Assembly: GCF_019890675.1 (NCBI RefSeq)
Contig: NZ_JAIOAA010000018.1
Coordinates: 46,176-110,175, forward strand
Reading direction: 5' to 3'
Source: Micromonospora sp. PLK6-60
GTDB taxonomy: Bacteria; Actinomycetota; Actinomycetes; Mycobacteriales; Micromonosporaceae
Length of the DNA stretch: 64,000 nt
The position numbers were made by a program, and so were the translations under genes. Numbering within the stretch: the first letter of the stretch is position 1; every line of letters begins with the position of its first letter. Below the pieces are notes generated by a model. It was not told the origin of the DNA, did not search any database, and saw only the letters and a program-made list of their open reading frames with translations. Positions 8,697 to 18,181 of the stretch are shown one piece after another.

Positions 8697-9920
8697 ATGC
8701 CCGGCGCTCTTCCAGAAGGTGATCCCGTCCCGTCGGACGGCTCGCTGCCCGCCACCGCCACCGCCACCGTGGGCGGGCGCGGTTTCGGCGTCTACGTCCA
8801 CGTGCCCTTCTGCGCCAGCCGCTGCGGCTACTGCGACTTCAACACGTACACCGCGGCCGAGCTGGGCGGCGGCGCTGACCGCGAGTCGTACGCGGACAGC
8901 GTGCTGGCTGAGCTGGCGCTCGCCGCCCGGGTGCTGGGCGACTCGCCGCCGCCCCGGGTGGACACGGTCTTCGTCGGCGGCGGCACCCCGACCCTGCTCC
9001 CCGCCGACGACCTGGCCCGGATCCTGGACGGCATCGACCGCACCTGGGGGCTGGCCGCCGACGCCGAGGTGACCACCGAGGCCAACCCGGAGTCGGTCAC
9101 CCCGCAGTCGCTGAAGACCCTGCGGGCGGCCGGCTACACCCGGATCTCGCTGGGCATGCAGTCCGCCGCGCCGGGCGTGCTGGCGATCCTCGACCGGCGG
9201 CACAGCGCCGGCCGGGCCACCGCCGCCGCGCTGGAGGCCCGCGACGCCGGGTTCGACCACGTCAACCTGGACCTGATCTACGGCACGCCGGGGGAGCGCG
9301 CCGAGGACTTCGCCGCCTCCCTGGACCAGGTCGTCGCGGCGGGCGTGGACCACGTCAGCGCGTACGCCCTGATCGTGGAGGACGGCACCCGGCTGGCCGC
9401 CCGGATGCGGCGCGGCGAGCTGCCGTACCCCTCCGACGACGTGGCGGCGGACCGTTACCTGGCCGCGGAGGCCGCCCTCGGCGCGGCCGGCTTCTCCTGG
9501 TACGAGGTCTCCAACTGGGCCCGCTCCGAGGCGGCCCGGTGCCGGCACAACCTGCTCTACTGGACCGGCGCCGACTGGTGGGGCCTCGGGCCGGGGGCGC
9601 ACAGCCACGTCGGCGGGGTGCGCTGGTGGAACGTCAAGCACCCCACCGCGTACGCGAAGCGCCTCGCCGCCGGGGAGTCCCCGGGCCTGGCCCGGGAGCT
9701 GCTCACCCGGGACGAGGCGCACATGGAGGACGTGATGCTGCGGCTGCGGCTCGCGTCCGGCCTGCCGCTGGCGGCACTGGACGCGGCGGGCCGGGCCGGG
9801 GCCGAGCGGGCCCTGGCCGGCGGCCTGCTGGCCCCCGACCGGTACGCGGCCGGCCGGGCCGTGCTCACCCTGCGCGGCCGGCTGCTGGCCGACGCCGTGG
9901 TGCGCGACCTGCTGCCCTGA
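8697..9920 (+). CDS. hemW: Radical SAM heme chaperone HemW (CPO3-like)
   Basis: A 407-residue radical-SAM protein. The 4Fe-4S/SAM motif CASRCGYC is at about residues 41-48, followed by FNTYT, the GGGTPTLL segment and SLGMQS, all typical of the HemN-like HemW family. HemW is a heme-binding protein thought to insert heme into respiratory enzymes rather than an oxygen-independent coproporphyrinogen oxidase; the CxxxCxxC motif alone does not separate the two, but the length and the lack of an N-terminal extension favour HemW. ATG 8697 is close to the ECH start on the other strand. A long upstream reading frame in the same phase overlaps that gene and is rejected. Confidence 0.92.
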   Translation: MPGALPEGDPVPSDGSLPATATATVGGRGFGVYVHVPFCASRCGYCDFNTYTAAELGGGADRESYADSVLAELALAARVLGDSPPPRVDTVFVGGGTPTLLPADDLARILDGIDRTWGLAADAEVTTEANPESVTPQSLKTLRAAGYTRISLGMQSAAPGVLAILDRRHSAGRATAAALEARDAGFDHVNLDLIYGTPGERAEDFAASLDQVVAAGVDHVSAYALIVEDGTRLAARMRRGELPYPSDDVAADRYLAAEAALGAAGFSWYEVSNWARSEAARCRHNLLYWTGADWWGLGPGAHSHVGGVRWWNVKHPTAYAKRLAAGESPGLARELLTRDEAHMEDVMLRLRLASGLPLAALDAAGRAGAERALAGGLLAPDRYAAGRAVLTLRGRLLADAVVRDLLP

Positions 9921-9927
9921 CCGGTAC

Positions 9928-9955
9928 GCCCGGCCGGCGGGGTGGCCGGCCGGGC
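9928..9955. terminator. Bidirectional hairpin between convergent genes
   Basis: GCCCGGCCGGC (9928-9938) pairs with 9945-9955 in the 43-bp gap between hemW and the convergent DUF4870-like gene. It could terminate both. Confidence 0.6.
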
Positions 9956-9963
9956 GAGGGTCG

Positions 9964-10554
9964 TCACTTGATGAAGCTGGCCGACATCGGGTAGCGGTAC
10001 AGGGTGCCCTCGTTGGCCTTCATGCCGGCGATGATGCCCAGCACGATCTGGATCAGCACCACGGCGACGCTGGGCAGGAAGAGCAGGCACCAGCTGACGA
10101 AGAGCAGCACGAAGGCGATCGCCGACCAGAGCAGCTGGAAGTTCAGCGCGGCCAGGGCGTGCGCCCGCGCCGCCGGGGACTTCTGCCCCTGCACCAGGTA
10201 GGCGATCAGCGGGGCGACGAAGCCCAGCGGCCCGAAGCTGATCAGCGCGCCGACGGCGCCGCCGAAGTGCGCCACCAGCGCCCAGGTCTTGTCCTCGTTG
10301 CCGGAGTAACCGGCCGGGGCGCCGTAACCGCCGGCCGGGTAGCCACCGGCGGAGTAGCCGCCGCCTGGCGGAGGGTAGCCGCCCGGCGGGGGCTGGCCCC
10401 CGGGTGGGGGATAGCCGCCGGGGCCCGGCGCGCCGGACAGTGGTGCGGTGGGCTCGTTGGCCGACGAAGGGCCGAAGGGAGCCGACGGTGGGGTCGGCTC
10501 CGGCTGCTGCGGGCCGGGTTCACCCGATCCCGGAGGGCGAGGTGGTTCAGTCAT
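9964..10554 (-). CDS. DUF4870-like membrane protein with Pro/Gly-rich N-terminus
   Basis: A 196-residue protein. Residues 1-85 are low complexity (proline, glycine, with YPPPGG and GGYPAGG repeats). The C-terminal half has about three membrane segments (HFGGAVGALISFGPLGFVAPLIAYL, LLWSAIAFVLLFVSWCLLFL and AVVLIQIVLGIIAGM) with the RAHALAALNFQL motif of DUF4870/TMEM-type proteins. Function is unknown. ATG 10554 begins the MTEPPRPP sequence. The gene is divergent from hrcA and convergent with hemW. Confidence 0.85.
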   Translation of the reverse strand: MTEPPRPPGSGEPGPQQPEPTPPSAPFGPSSANEPTAPLSGAPGPGGYPPPGGQPPPGGYPPPGGGYSAGGYPAGGYGAPAGYSGNEDKTWALVAHFGGAVGALISFGPLGFVAPLIAYLVQGQKSPAARAHALAALNFQLLWSAIAFVLLFVSWCLLFLPSVAVVLIQIVLGIIAGMKANEGTLYRYPMSASFIK

Positions 10555-10715
10555 GGACGTCACGGTAGGTGTTGCCGGCAAGGGCGCACCAGAGCGAGAC
10601 CGGTGTCCGCACCGGGACGTTCGGTCACTCTCCGCGCCGACGGCCGGCCCGCCGGGGCCCGGACGGACCGGCGGTCCGTCGTTGATCATCGCGCGGGCGG
10701 GTACGCCGACGTAGA

Positions 10716-10742
10716 CTGGCACTCGCTACAGTCGAGTGCCAG
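10716..10742. promoter_or_regulatory. CIRCE operator of hrcA
   Basis: CTGGCACTC, nine bases (GCTACAGTC), then GAGTGCCAG is a perfect 9-9-9 inverted repeat. It differs from the consensus (TTAGCACTC-N9-GAGTGCTAA) only in the outer bases. It lies 53 bp before hrcA, so HrcA probably represses its own operon. Confidence 0.92.
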
Positions 10743-10794
10743 ACGTTCGCCCGGCGCGGGGCGCGTACCGGGTGGATCCGGCAGGAGGTGGGAG

Positions 10795-11817
10795 ATGGGT
10801 CTCGACGACCGCAAGCTCGCCGTGCTGCGCGCGATCGTCGAGGACTACGTCGCGACGCAGGAGCCGGTGGGCAGCAAGGCCCTGGTCGACCGGCACCAGC
10901 TGGGCGTCTCCCCGGCCACCGTGCGCAACGACATGGCGGTGCTGGAGGAGGAGGGCTACATCCGGCAGCCGCACACCAGCGCCGGCCGGGTGCCCACCGA
11001 CCGCGGCTACCGGCTCTTCGTCGACCGGCTCTCCCGGGTCAAGCCGCTCAGCCCGGCCGAACGCCGGGCGATCGAGCGCTTCCTGGTCGGCGCGGTCGAC
11101 CTGGACGACGTGGTGCACCGCACCGTACGCCTGCTGGCCCAGCTCACCCGGCAGGTGGCCGTGGTGCAGTACCCGTCGCTGGCCCGGTCGAAGGTGCGTC
11201 ACCTGGAGCTGGTGCCGATCTCCACCACCCGGCTGATGGTGGTCATGATCGCCGACACCGGCCGGGTGGAGCAGCGGCTGGTCGAGATGCCCGGCCCGAT
11301 CACCGGCGACGACGTGAACGACCTGCGCCGGCTGGCCAACGAGAAGCTGGTCGGCAGCCGCCTGTCGGAGACCCCGCCACTGGTCCAGGCGCTGGTCGAC
11401 GAGTCCTCGCCGCAGCTGCGACCGGCGATGGCCACGCTCTCCAGCGTGCTGCTGGAGACCCTGGTCGAGCGGCACGAGGAGCGGATCGCGCTGGCCGGCA
11501 CCGCCAACCTGACCCGGGGCGGTCTGCTCGACTTCCAGGGTTCGCTGCGACCCATCCTCGAGGCGCTCGAGGAGGAGGTCGTGCTCCTGAAGCTGATCGG
11601 CGAGGCGGAGCCGAGCACCACCCGGGTGCTGATCGGCGACGAGAACGAGATCGACAACCTGCGGGCCGCCTCGGTGGTCAGCACCGGGTACGGTCCGGGC
11701 GCGACCATCGTCGGTGGGCTCGGCGTGCTCGGACCCACCCGGATGGACTACCCCGGCACCATCGCCACGGTGCGCGCCGTGGCACGCTACGTGGGCGAGT
11801 TGCTGGCCCAGAACTGA
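10795..11817 (+). CDS. hrcA: Heat-inducible transcription repressor HrcA
   Basis: A 340-residue repressor. The N-terminal winged helix (KLAVLRAIVEDYVATQEPVGSKAL and VSPATVRNDMAVLEEEGYI) is diagnostic for HrcA, followed by the GRVPTDRGYRLFVDRL segment and a C-terminal GAF-like dimerisation domain. HrcA binds CIRCE and represses chaperone genes; GroEL modulates its activity. AGGAGGTGGGAG precedes ATG 10795. The CIRCE operator upstream supports autoregulation. dnaJ follows 76 bp downstream, and rsmE directly after it, giving a conserved actinobacterial operon order. Confidence 0.97.
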   Translation: MGLDDRKLAVLRAIVEDYVATQEPVGSKALVDRHQLGVSPATVRNDMAVLEEEGYIRQPHTSAGRVPTDRGYRLFVDRLSRVKPLSPAERRAIERFLVGAVDLDDVVHRTVRLLAQLTRQVAVVQYPSLARSKVRHLELVPISTTRLMVVMIADTGRVEQRLVEMPGPITGDDVNDLRRLANEKLVGSRLSETPPLVQALVDESSPQLRPAMATLSSVLLETLVERHEERIALAGTANLTRGGLLDFQGSLRPILEALEEEVVLLKLIGEAEPSTTRVLIGDENEIDNLRAASVVSTGYGPGATIVGGLGVLGPTRMDYPGTIATVRAVARYVGELLAQN

Positions 11818-11893
11818 CCCAAGGCAGGGCCGGCGGCCGGCACCGGCCGGCGACCGGCGCAACCGCGAGACGAACACGAGGACACGGAACGCA

Positions 11894-13036
11894 GTGGCCA
11901 GGGACTACTACGGCATCCTCGGCGTGAGCCGGGAAGCCTCCGATGACGAGATCAAGCGCGCCTACCGCAAGCTGGCGCGGCAGTACCACCCGGACGTCAA
12001 TCCGGACCCGGAGGCACAGGAGAAGTTCAAGGACATCAACGCCGCGTACGAGGTCCTCTCGGACGACCGGAAACGGCAGATCGTCGACCTGGGCGGTGAC
12101 CCGCTCGCCCCGGGCGGCGGGGGTGGTGGCGCCGGCGGCCCCGGCGGCGCCGGCCCGTTCGTCGGCTTCCAGGACATCATGGACGCCTTCTTCGGCGGGG
12201 CGGCCGGCGGCGCGCGCGGGCCACGCCCGCGCACCCGGCCGGGCGCCGACGCCATCCTGCGCCTGGAGCTGGATCTCAACGAGACCGCCTTCGGCGTCGA
12301 GGCGCCGATCACCGTCGACACCGCGGTGCTCTGCACCACCTGCTCCGGCGCCGGCACCGCGGCCGGCACCCACCTGGCCACCTGTGAGGCGTGTGGCGGC
12401 CGGGGCGAGGTGCAGTCGGTGCAGCGCACCTTCCTCGGCCAGGTGGTCTCCGCCCGGCCGTGCACCGTCTGCCAGGGCTACGGCACCACCGTCCCGCACC
12501 CCTGCCCGACCTGCGCGGGCGACGGTCGGGTGCGCACCCGCCGGTCGCTGACCGTCAAGATCCCGGCCGGCGTCGAGGACGGCATGCGGATCCGGCTGGC
12601 CCAGCAGGGCGAGGTCGGCCCGGGCGGCGGCACCGCCGGCGACCTCTACGTGGAGATCCACGAGCGGCCGCACGACGTGTACTCCCGCAAGGGTGACGAC
12701 CTGCACTGCCGGGTGACGGTGCCGATGACCGCCGCCGCGCTCGGCACCCGGCTGACCATCAAGACGCTGGACAGCGAGGAGACCGTCGACGTCAAACCCG
12801 GCACCCAGCCGGGCAGCACGCTGCGGCTGCGGGCCCGGGGCGTACCGCACCTGCGCGGCACCGGCCGGGGCGACCTCTACGTCCACCTGGACGTGCGGAC
12901 TCCGACCAAGCTCGACGTCGACCAGGAGCGGATGCTGCGCGACTTCGCCAAGACCCGGGGCGAGGAGGTCGCCGAGCTGACCAAGCAGGGCGGCTTCTTC
13001 TCCCGGATGCGCGACGCGTTCAACGGGCACGCCTAA
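11894..13036 (+). CDS. dnaJ: Chaperone DnaJ
   Basis: A 380-residue co-chaperone. The J domain includes YHPD (His-Pro-Asp 32-34), needed to stimulate DnaK. It is followed by a Gly-rich linker of about residues 77-95 and the zinc-binding region with four CxxCxGxG motifs (CTTCSGAG, CEACGGRG, CTVCQGYG and CPTCAGDG). The C-terminal substrate-binding domains end at HA. It feeds unfolded protein to DnaK. GTG 11894 is chosen since VARDYYGILGV is the standard J-domain start. Its stop is one base from the rsmE start. Confidence 0.97.
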   Translation: MARDYYGILGVSREASDDEIKRAYRKLARQYHPDVNPDPEAQEKFKDINAAYEVLSDDRKRQIVDLGGDPLAPGGGGGGAGGPGGAGPFVGFQDIMDAFFGGAAGGARGPRPRTRPGADAILRLELDLNETAFGVEAPITVDTAVLCTTCSGAGTAAGTHLATCEACGGRGEVQSVQRTFLGQVVSARPCTVCQGYGTTVPHPCPTCAGDGRVRTRRSLTVKIPAGVEDGMRIRLAQQGEVGPGGGTAGDLYVEIHERPHDVYSRKGDDLHCRVTVPMTAAALGTRLTIKTLDSEETVDVKPGTQPGSTLRLRARGVPHLRGTGRGDLYVHLDVRTPTKLDVDQERMLRDFAKTRGEEVAELTKQGGFFSRMRDAFNGHA

Positions 13037-13037
13037 G

Positions 13038-13772
13038 GTGTCGGCGCCGCTGTTCCTGGTCGAGGCGCTGCCCACCGGCGACACGCTGACCCTGGACGGC
13101 CCGGAGGGGCGGCACGCGGCCACCGTCCAGCGGCTGCGGGTCGGCGAGGAGCTGGTGCTCGCCGACGGCCGGGGCGGCACGGCGGCCGCCGAGGTCACCG
13201 CCGTCGGCAAGGGCACGCTCGACACCCGGATCACCTCCCGGGGGTACGTCGACGCGCCCGTCCCGCGGCTGGTGGTGGTGCAGGGCATCGCCAAGGGCGA
13301 CCGGGGCGAGTTGGCCGTGCAGGCGATGACCGAGGTCGGGGTCGACGAGATCGTGCCCTGGGCGGCGTCCCGCTCGGTGGCCCAGTGGCGGGGCGACCGG
13401 GGCGTACGGGCCCGGGAGAAGTGGGCGGCCACCGCCCGGGAGGCGGCCAAGCAGGCCCGCCGGGCGTGGCTGCCGGTGGTGGCCGGCGCGCCGGACGAGT
13501 CGACCACCACCGTCACCCGCCGGCTGGCCGGGGCGGGCGCGGCCTTCGTGCTGCACGAGGAGGCCGAGGAGCGGCTGAGCACCGCCGAGCTGCCCGAGAC
13601 CGGGGAGATCGTGCTGGTGGTCGGCCCCGAGGGTGGCATCGCCCCGGCCGAGCTGTCCGCCTTCCGCGAGGCCGGCGCCCACCCGGTCCGCCTCGGCCCC
13701 ACGGTCCTGCGCACCTCCACCGCCGGCGTGGCCGCCCTCAGCGTCCTCGCGGCCCGCCTCGGCCGCTGGTAG
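13038..13772 (+). CDS. rsmE: 16S rRNA (uracil(1498)-N(3))-methyltransferase RsmE
   Basis: A 244-residue SPOUT-class methyltransferase that methylates U1498 of 16S rRNA. The N-terminal PUA-like part has RHAATVQRLRVGEELVLADG. The trefoil-knot SAM site appears as VLVVGPEGGIAPAEL and LGPTVLRTSTAGVAALS. GTG 13038 sits one base after the dnaJ stop, so translation is probably coupled. After the stop, the last codons' region is echoed downstream (CTCGGCCGCTGGT twice at 13757-13810), a small 3' duplication. Confidence 0.96.
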   Translation: MSAPLFLVEALPTGDTLTLDGPEGRHAATVQRLRVGEELVLADGRGGTAAAEVTAVGKGTLDTRITSRGYVDAPVPRLVVVQGIAKGDRGELAVQAMTEVGVDEIVPWAASRSVAQWRGDRGVRAREKWAATAREAAKQARRAWLPVVAGAPDESTTTVTRRLAGAGAAFVLHEEAEERLSTAELPETGEIVLVVGPEGGIAPAELSAFREAGAHPVRLGPTVLRTSTAGVAALSVLAARLGRW

Positions 13773-14277
13773 CCGCCGCCCGGCGGCCCCGCCCCGCCTC
13801 GGCCGCTGGTGGCCGCCGCCTGGCGGCCCCGCCCGGCCCGGCCGCCGGCGTCAGCCGGCTCGGTGGCCGCGTCTCCCGGCTGGCTGGACGACCCGCCGTC
13901 GGGCGACACGGCGAGTGTCCCGGCACCGCCGTTGGGCCCCGGCGGTCACCGCCGGCTCCGGGCGGCCCCCTTCGGAACGCATACCCGGCCGGCCGGGGCT
14001 ACCCTTCCGATCGCCTTTGCTCTGCTGCGGCGGGAGCAACGCTTCTCGGCGTCGTTGCTCTGCTGCGGCGGGAGCAACACGCCCCGGCGCCTTTGCTCTG
14101 CTGCCCCGGGCGCGACACCTACCGCCGATAAGTGTCGCCTCCGCCGCAGCAGAGCAAAGGGTGGGAGGGGGATGGGTGGGCGCCGGGTGGGTCTGCGGGC
14201 AGCGGATGGGGCGCCGGCACGGGGGGCGTGGTCGAACCGACGGAGCACCCGGCCGTGCGCGGACGGGGAGTGCGGCG
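13773..14277. repeat. Gene-free gap with TTTGCTCTGCTGCGGCGG repeats and hairpin
   Basis: Between the convergent rsmE and SDR genes. A partial duplication of the rsmE tail lies at 13788-13830. TTTGCTCTGCTGCGGCGGG recurs at 14016, 14055 and (truncated) 14092. An inverted copy at 14141-14160 pairs with the last one (14091-14104 with 14146-14159), enclosing an inner stem GCGACAC/GTGTCGC (14112-14118 with 14132-14138). The compound hairpin may terminate both genes. No coding sequence is credible here. Confidence 0.75.
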
Positions 14278-15039
14278 TCAGGTGCGCAGGTATGACGCGC
14301 CGTTGAGGTCGACGATCGTGCCGGAGGCCCATTCGGCCTCGGGGCTGGCCAGCCAGTGCACGGCGGCGGCGATCTCCTCGGGACGGGCCACCCGGTTGAA
14401 CGGGGACTGGGCGCGGATCGCGTCGCCCCGCTCGCCGGCCAGGTGCGTCGTGGTCATGTCCGTCTCGACGAAGCCGGGCGCGACCGTCGCCACCGCGATG
14501 CCGTACGGCGCCAGCGCGAGCGCCAGCGACTGGCCCAGCGCGTTCAGGCCCGCCTTGCTGGCCCCGTACGCGGGCTGCTCCGGCTCGCCCCGGAAGGCAC
14601 CCCGGGAGGAGACGTTGACGATCCGCCCACCCCGCCCACGCATGTGCTGGGCGGCGCACCAGGTCACGTTGGCGGCCCCGGTCAGGTTGGTCTCCACGAC
14701 CAGCCGCCACTGCTCGCGCCACTGCTCGTAGGTGGCGCCGAAGACCGGGTGAGGACTGTCCCGCGGGCCGTACACCCCGGCGTTGTTGACCAGGACGTCG
14801 AGCCCACCCAGGGCCTGTGCCGCCGCGTCGACCATGGCGCGTACGCCGTCCGGGTCGGTCAGGTCGGCGCGGACCACCACGTGTCCGTCGCCGGGCAACT
14901 CGGCCCGTAGTGCCTCGGCGAGGTCCGCCGAGTCCCGGTGGTGGATCGCCACCCGGTCCCCGCCCGCCGCGAACGCCCGTGCCACCGCCCGACCGATGCC
15001 GCGCGAGGCCCCCGTCACCAGTACCGCCCGTCCCGCCAT
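14278..15039 (-). CDS. Short-chain dehydrogenase/reductase (FabG-like)
   Basis: A 253-residue classical SDR. The NAD(P)-binding motif TGASRGIGRAV is near residues 9-19, the NNAG motif near 87, and the catalytic Ser (NVSSRG) and YGASK tetrad lie around residues 140-160. The sequence ends with SGTIVDLNGASYLRT in the style of 3-oxoacyl-ACP reductases. The substrate cannot be told. ATG 15039 is the first start that aligns with the family. The upstream side carries a 26-bp direct repeat (GGTCGCGTCCCGGCACGGG twice) and repeat element copy 2, which separate it from the HIT gene. Confidence 0.92.
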   Translation of the reverse strand: MAGRAVLVTGASRGIGRAVARAFAAGGDRVAIHHRDSADLAEALRAELPGDGHVVVRADLTDPDGVRAMVDAAAQALGGLDVLVNNAGVYGPRDSPHPVFGATYEQWREQWRLVVETNLTGAANVTWCAAQHMRGRGGRIVNVSSRGAFRGEPEQPAYGASKAGLNALGQSLALALAPYGIAVATVAPGFVETDMTTTHLAGERGDAIRAQSPFNRVARPEEIAAAVHWLASPEAEWASGTIVDLNGASYLRT

Positions 15040-15119
15040 GGCCGCTATCCTGCCGCAGCCGGGGATGGCAGCCGGCACGGCGGTCGCGTCCCGGCACGGG
15101 CGGTCGCGTCCCGGCACGG

Positions 15120-15177
15120 GTGTTAACAAGGGGCCCTTCCCATACACGAGGCGTTAATAAGGGGCCCTTCCTTACAC
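15120..15177 (-). repeat. Dispersed GGGGCCCC/GTTAAC element, copy 2
   Basis: The reverse-oriented form of the element, read as GTGTAAGGAAGGGCCCC then a second GGGAAGGGCCCC half and GTTAACACC. It lies in the divergent gap, directly before the HIT gene start, rather than at a 3' end. Confidence 0.85.
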
Positions 15178-15184
15178 TGCCCGG

Positions 15185-15535
15185 ATGGGAACCGACTGCC
15201 TGTTCTGCCGGATCGTCGCCGGGGAGATCCCGGCCACCATCGTGCGGGAGACCGACCGCACCGTCGCCTTCCGGGACATCGATCCCAAGGCGCCCACCCA
15301 CGTGCTGGTCATTCCCAAGGAGCACTACGCCGACGTGGCGACGCTCGCCCTGGACGACCCGGGCCTGGCCGGCGAGGTGCTGGCCACCGCGGCGGCGGTG
15401 GCCGAGGAGGAGGGGCTGGACGCCGACGGCTTCCGGCTGATGTTCAACACCGGGGCGAACGGCGGTCAGGAGGTGTTCCACGTCCACGCGCACCTGCTCG
15501 GCGGCGCCCCCCTCGGCCCGATGCTGTGCGTGTAA
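15185..15535 (+). CDS. HIT-family hydrolase (HINT-like)
   Basis: A 116-residue histidine-triad protein with the signature EVFHVHAHLLGG, whose middle His is the catalytic nucleophile. The N-terminal CLFCRIVAGEIPA carries a CxxC pair typical of HinT and PKCI homologues. Members hydrolyse AMP-lysine or other nucleoside phosphoramidates. ATG 15185 is favoured because the family start is MGTDCLFC. The last codon (GTG) and the TAA stop lie in a perfect 58-bp palindrome (15530-15587), an odd 3' end. Confidence 0.95.
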   Translation: MGTDCLFCRIVAGEIPATIVRETDRTVAFRDIDPKAPTHVLVIPKEHYADVATLALDDPGLAGEVLATAAAVAEEEGLDADGFRLMFNTGANGGQEVFHVHAHLLGGAPLGPMLCV

Positions 15536-15587
15536 GGAGGGGCCCCTTATTAACAGACGTCTGTTAATAAGGGGCCCCTCCTTACAC
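15530..15587. repeat. Perfect 58-bp palindrome, element copy 3
   Basis: One element half-unit (GTGTAAGGAGGGGCCCC...GTTAACA type) joined to its exact reverse complement about a central GACGTC (15556-15561). All 29 base pairs match. The left end is the HIT gene's final codon and stop. The next gene starts 8 bp after the right end. Confidence 0.95.
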
Positions 15588-15594
15588 TGCAACC

Positions 15595-16971
15595 ATGATC
15601 AGCGTTGACGATCGGTTGGACCGGATGGTGCGGCGGGTGCAGGCCGACGCCCGGGTACCCGCTCTCGCGGCCGCCCTGCACCGGGCCGACCGCCCGCTCT
15701 GGACCGGCGCGGTGGGCGGCACAGGCAACGACACCCCGCTGGACGCGGACACCGTGTTCCGGATCGGCTCGGTCACCAAGACCTTCACCTCGGTGCTGGT
15801 CATGCAGTGCCGGGACGAGGGGCTGCTCGACCTGGATGACCCGATCGGGCGGCACCTGGACCTCCCGGCGCACGGGGACGCCACCGTACGCCGGCTGCTC
15901 TCGCACACCGCCGGCCTGCAACGCGAGCCGTACGGCGACGTGTGGGACAGCCTGCGCGCCCCGGGCGTCGACGAACTCCTCGCCGATCTGGCCCGGGCCG
16001 AGCGGGTGTTGCCCCCGGCGCGGCGCTACCACTACTCGAACCTGGGACTGGCCCTGCTGGGCGAGCTGGTGGCCCGGCTGCGCGGCGGTACCTGGGCGGA
16101 GGTGCTTGCCGACCGGGTGCTGGCCCCCCTCGGGCTGACCGGCACCGGGCCGGTGCCGGGTGAGCGGGCGGCGACCGGCTTCCTGGTCGACGCGTACTCC
16201 GACGAGGCCCACCCGGAGCAACCGACCGACTTCGGCGCGGTCGCGCCCGCCGCGCAGCTCTGGAGCACCGCCCCCGACATGGCCCGGTGGGCGGCGTTCC
16301 TGGCCGACCCGGCGGCGCTCGACCCGGCCGGCGCGGTGCTCGCCCCGGCCACCCTCGACGAGATGCGCTGGCCGCTGACCGTGACCGACGAGACCTCCTG
16401 GGGCGGCGGCTTCGGGCTGGGCCTGATCCTGGTGCCGCAGGAGAGCCGGGTGATGCACGTCGGCCACGACGGGGCGATGCCCGGCTTCCTGGCCGCCGTC
16501 TACGGCCGGCGGGGCGGCGAGGGTACGGCGGGCGCGATGGGCGCCGCGGTGCTCGCCTCCTCGGGCACCGCCGCGGAGATCTTCGACCTGCCGCACCGGT
16601 TGCTCGCCGCCGCGGCCGAGCACGACCCGGCGGAGATCGCGCCGTGGCGGCCCGGTCCGGCCGCCCCGGCGCACCTGCGCGGGGCGCTGGGCCGCTGGTG
16701 GGGCGAGGGTTTCGAGTACGTCTTCTCCTGGCACGACGGCACGCTGCGGGCCCGTGGCGCCGGCGACCCGGCCGGCAAGCCGCCGGCGGTGTTCGCGCCG
16801 CTGCCGGACCGGCCCGACGTGTTCCGGACGGTCGCCGGCCGGGAGGTCGGTGAGCTGCTGCGGCTGACCCGCGACGAGCGCGGCGTGGTGGTCCGGATGC
16901 ACTGGGCGACCTACCGGTTCACCCGCCACCAGGAGACCTTCGACGGGTACGACTTCCGTGCCGGTAGTTGA
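15595..16971 (+). CDS. Beta-lactamase-family serine hydrolase
   Basis: A 458-residue cytoplasmic-looking protein (no signal peptide) of the class C beta-lactamase/DD-peptidase/esterase superfamily. The catalytic SxxK is GSVTKTFT near residues 61-68, and the second motif YxN is in YHYSNLG near residue 145. The C-terminal portion after about residue 330 resembles the extra domain of such hydrolases (DUF-like, with WGEGFEYVFSWHDGTLR). The substrate is unknown: peptide, ester or amide. It begins only 8 bp after the palindrome, so its promoter or leader would overlap that repeat. No clear ribosome-binding site was seen. Confidence 0.85.
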   Translation: MISVDDRLDRMVRRVQADARVPALAAALHRADRPLWTGAVGGTGNDTPLDADTVFRIGSVTKTFTSVLVMQCRDEGLLDLDDPIGRHLDLPAHGDATVRRLLSHTAGLQREPYGDVWDSLRAPGVDELLADLARAERVLPPARRYHYSNLGLALLGELVARLRGGTWAEVLADRVLAPLGLTGTGPVPGERAATGFLVDAYSDEAHPEQPTDFGAVAPAAQLWSTAPDMARWAAFLADPAALDPAGAVLAPATLDEMRWPLTVTDETSWGGGFGLGLILVPQESRVMHVGHDGAMPGFLAAVYGRRGGEGTAGAMGAAVLASSGTAAEIFDLPHRLLAAAAEHDPAEIAPWRPGPAAPAHLRGALGRWWGEGFEYVFSWHDGTLRARGAGDPAGKPPAVFAPLPDRPDVFRTVAGREVGELLRLTRDERGVVVRMHWATYRFTRHQETFDGYDFRAGS

Positions 16972-17106
16972 CCTTCAAGCAGTGGAAATGGACGAGGTGC
17001 CCCGGGTGTTGACCCGATACGATGGGGGCAACGTCCGTCCGCCGGGCCAGCGAGGTTCGGCGCCGAGATCGAGAGCAGGTGGCGCAGGGCCCGACGGGCC
17101 CGAGCT

Positions 17107-18162
<1,056 letters not shown>

Positions 18163-18181
18163 TTCCACCAGAGGAAGCCAG

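Noticed and set aside
13946..15592. 548-residue minus-strand frame spanning the SDR and HIT genes
   Set aside because: It reads through repeat elements and antisense to real genes, without domain support.
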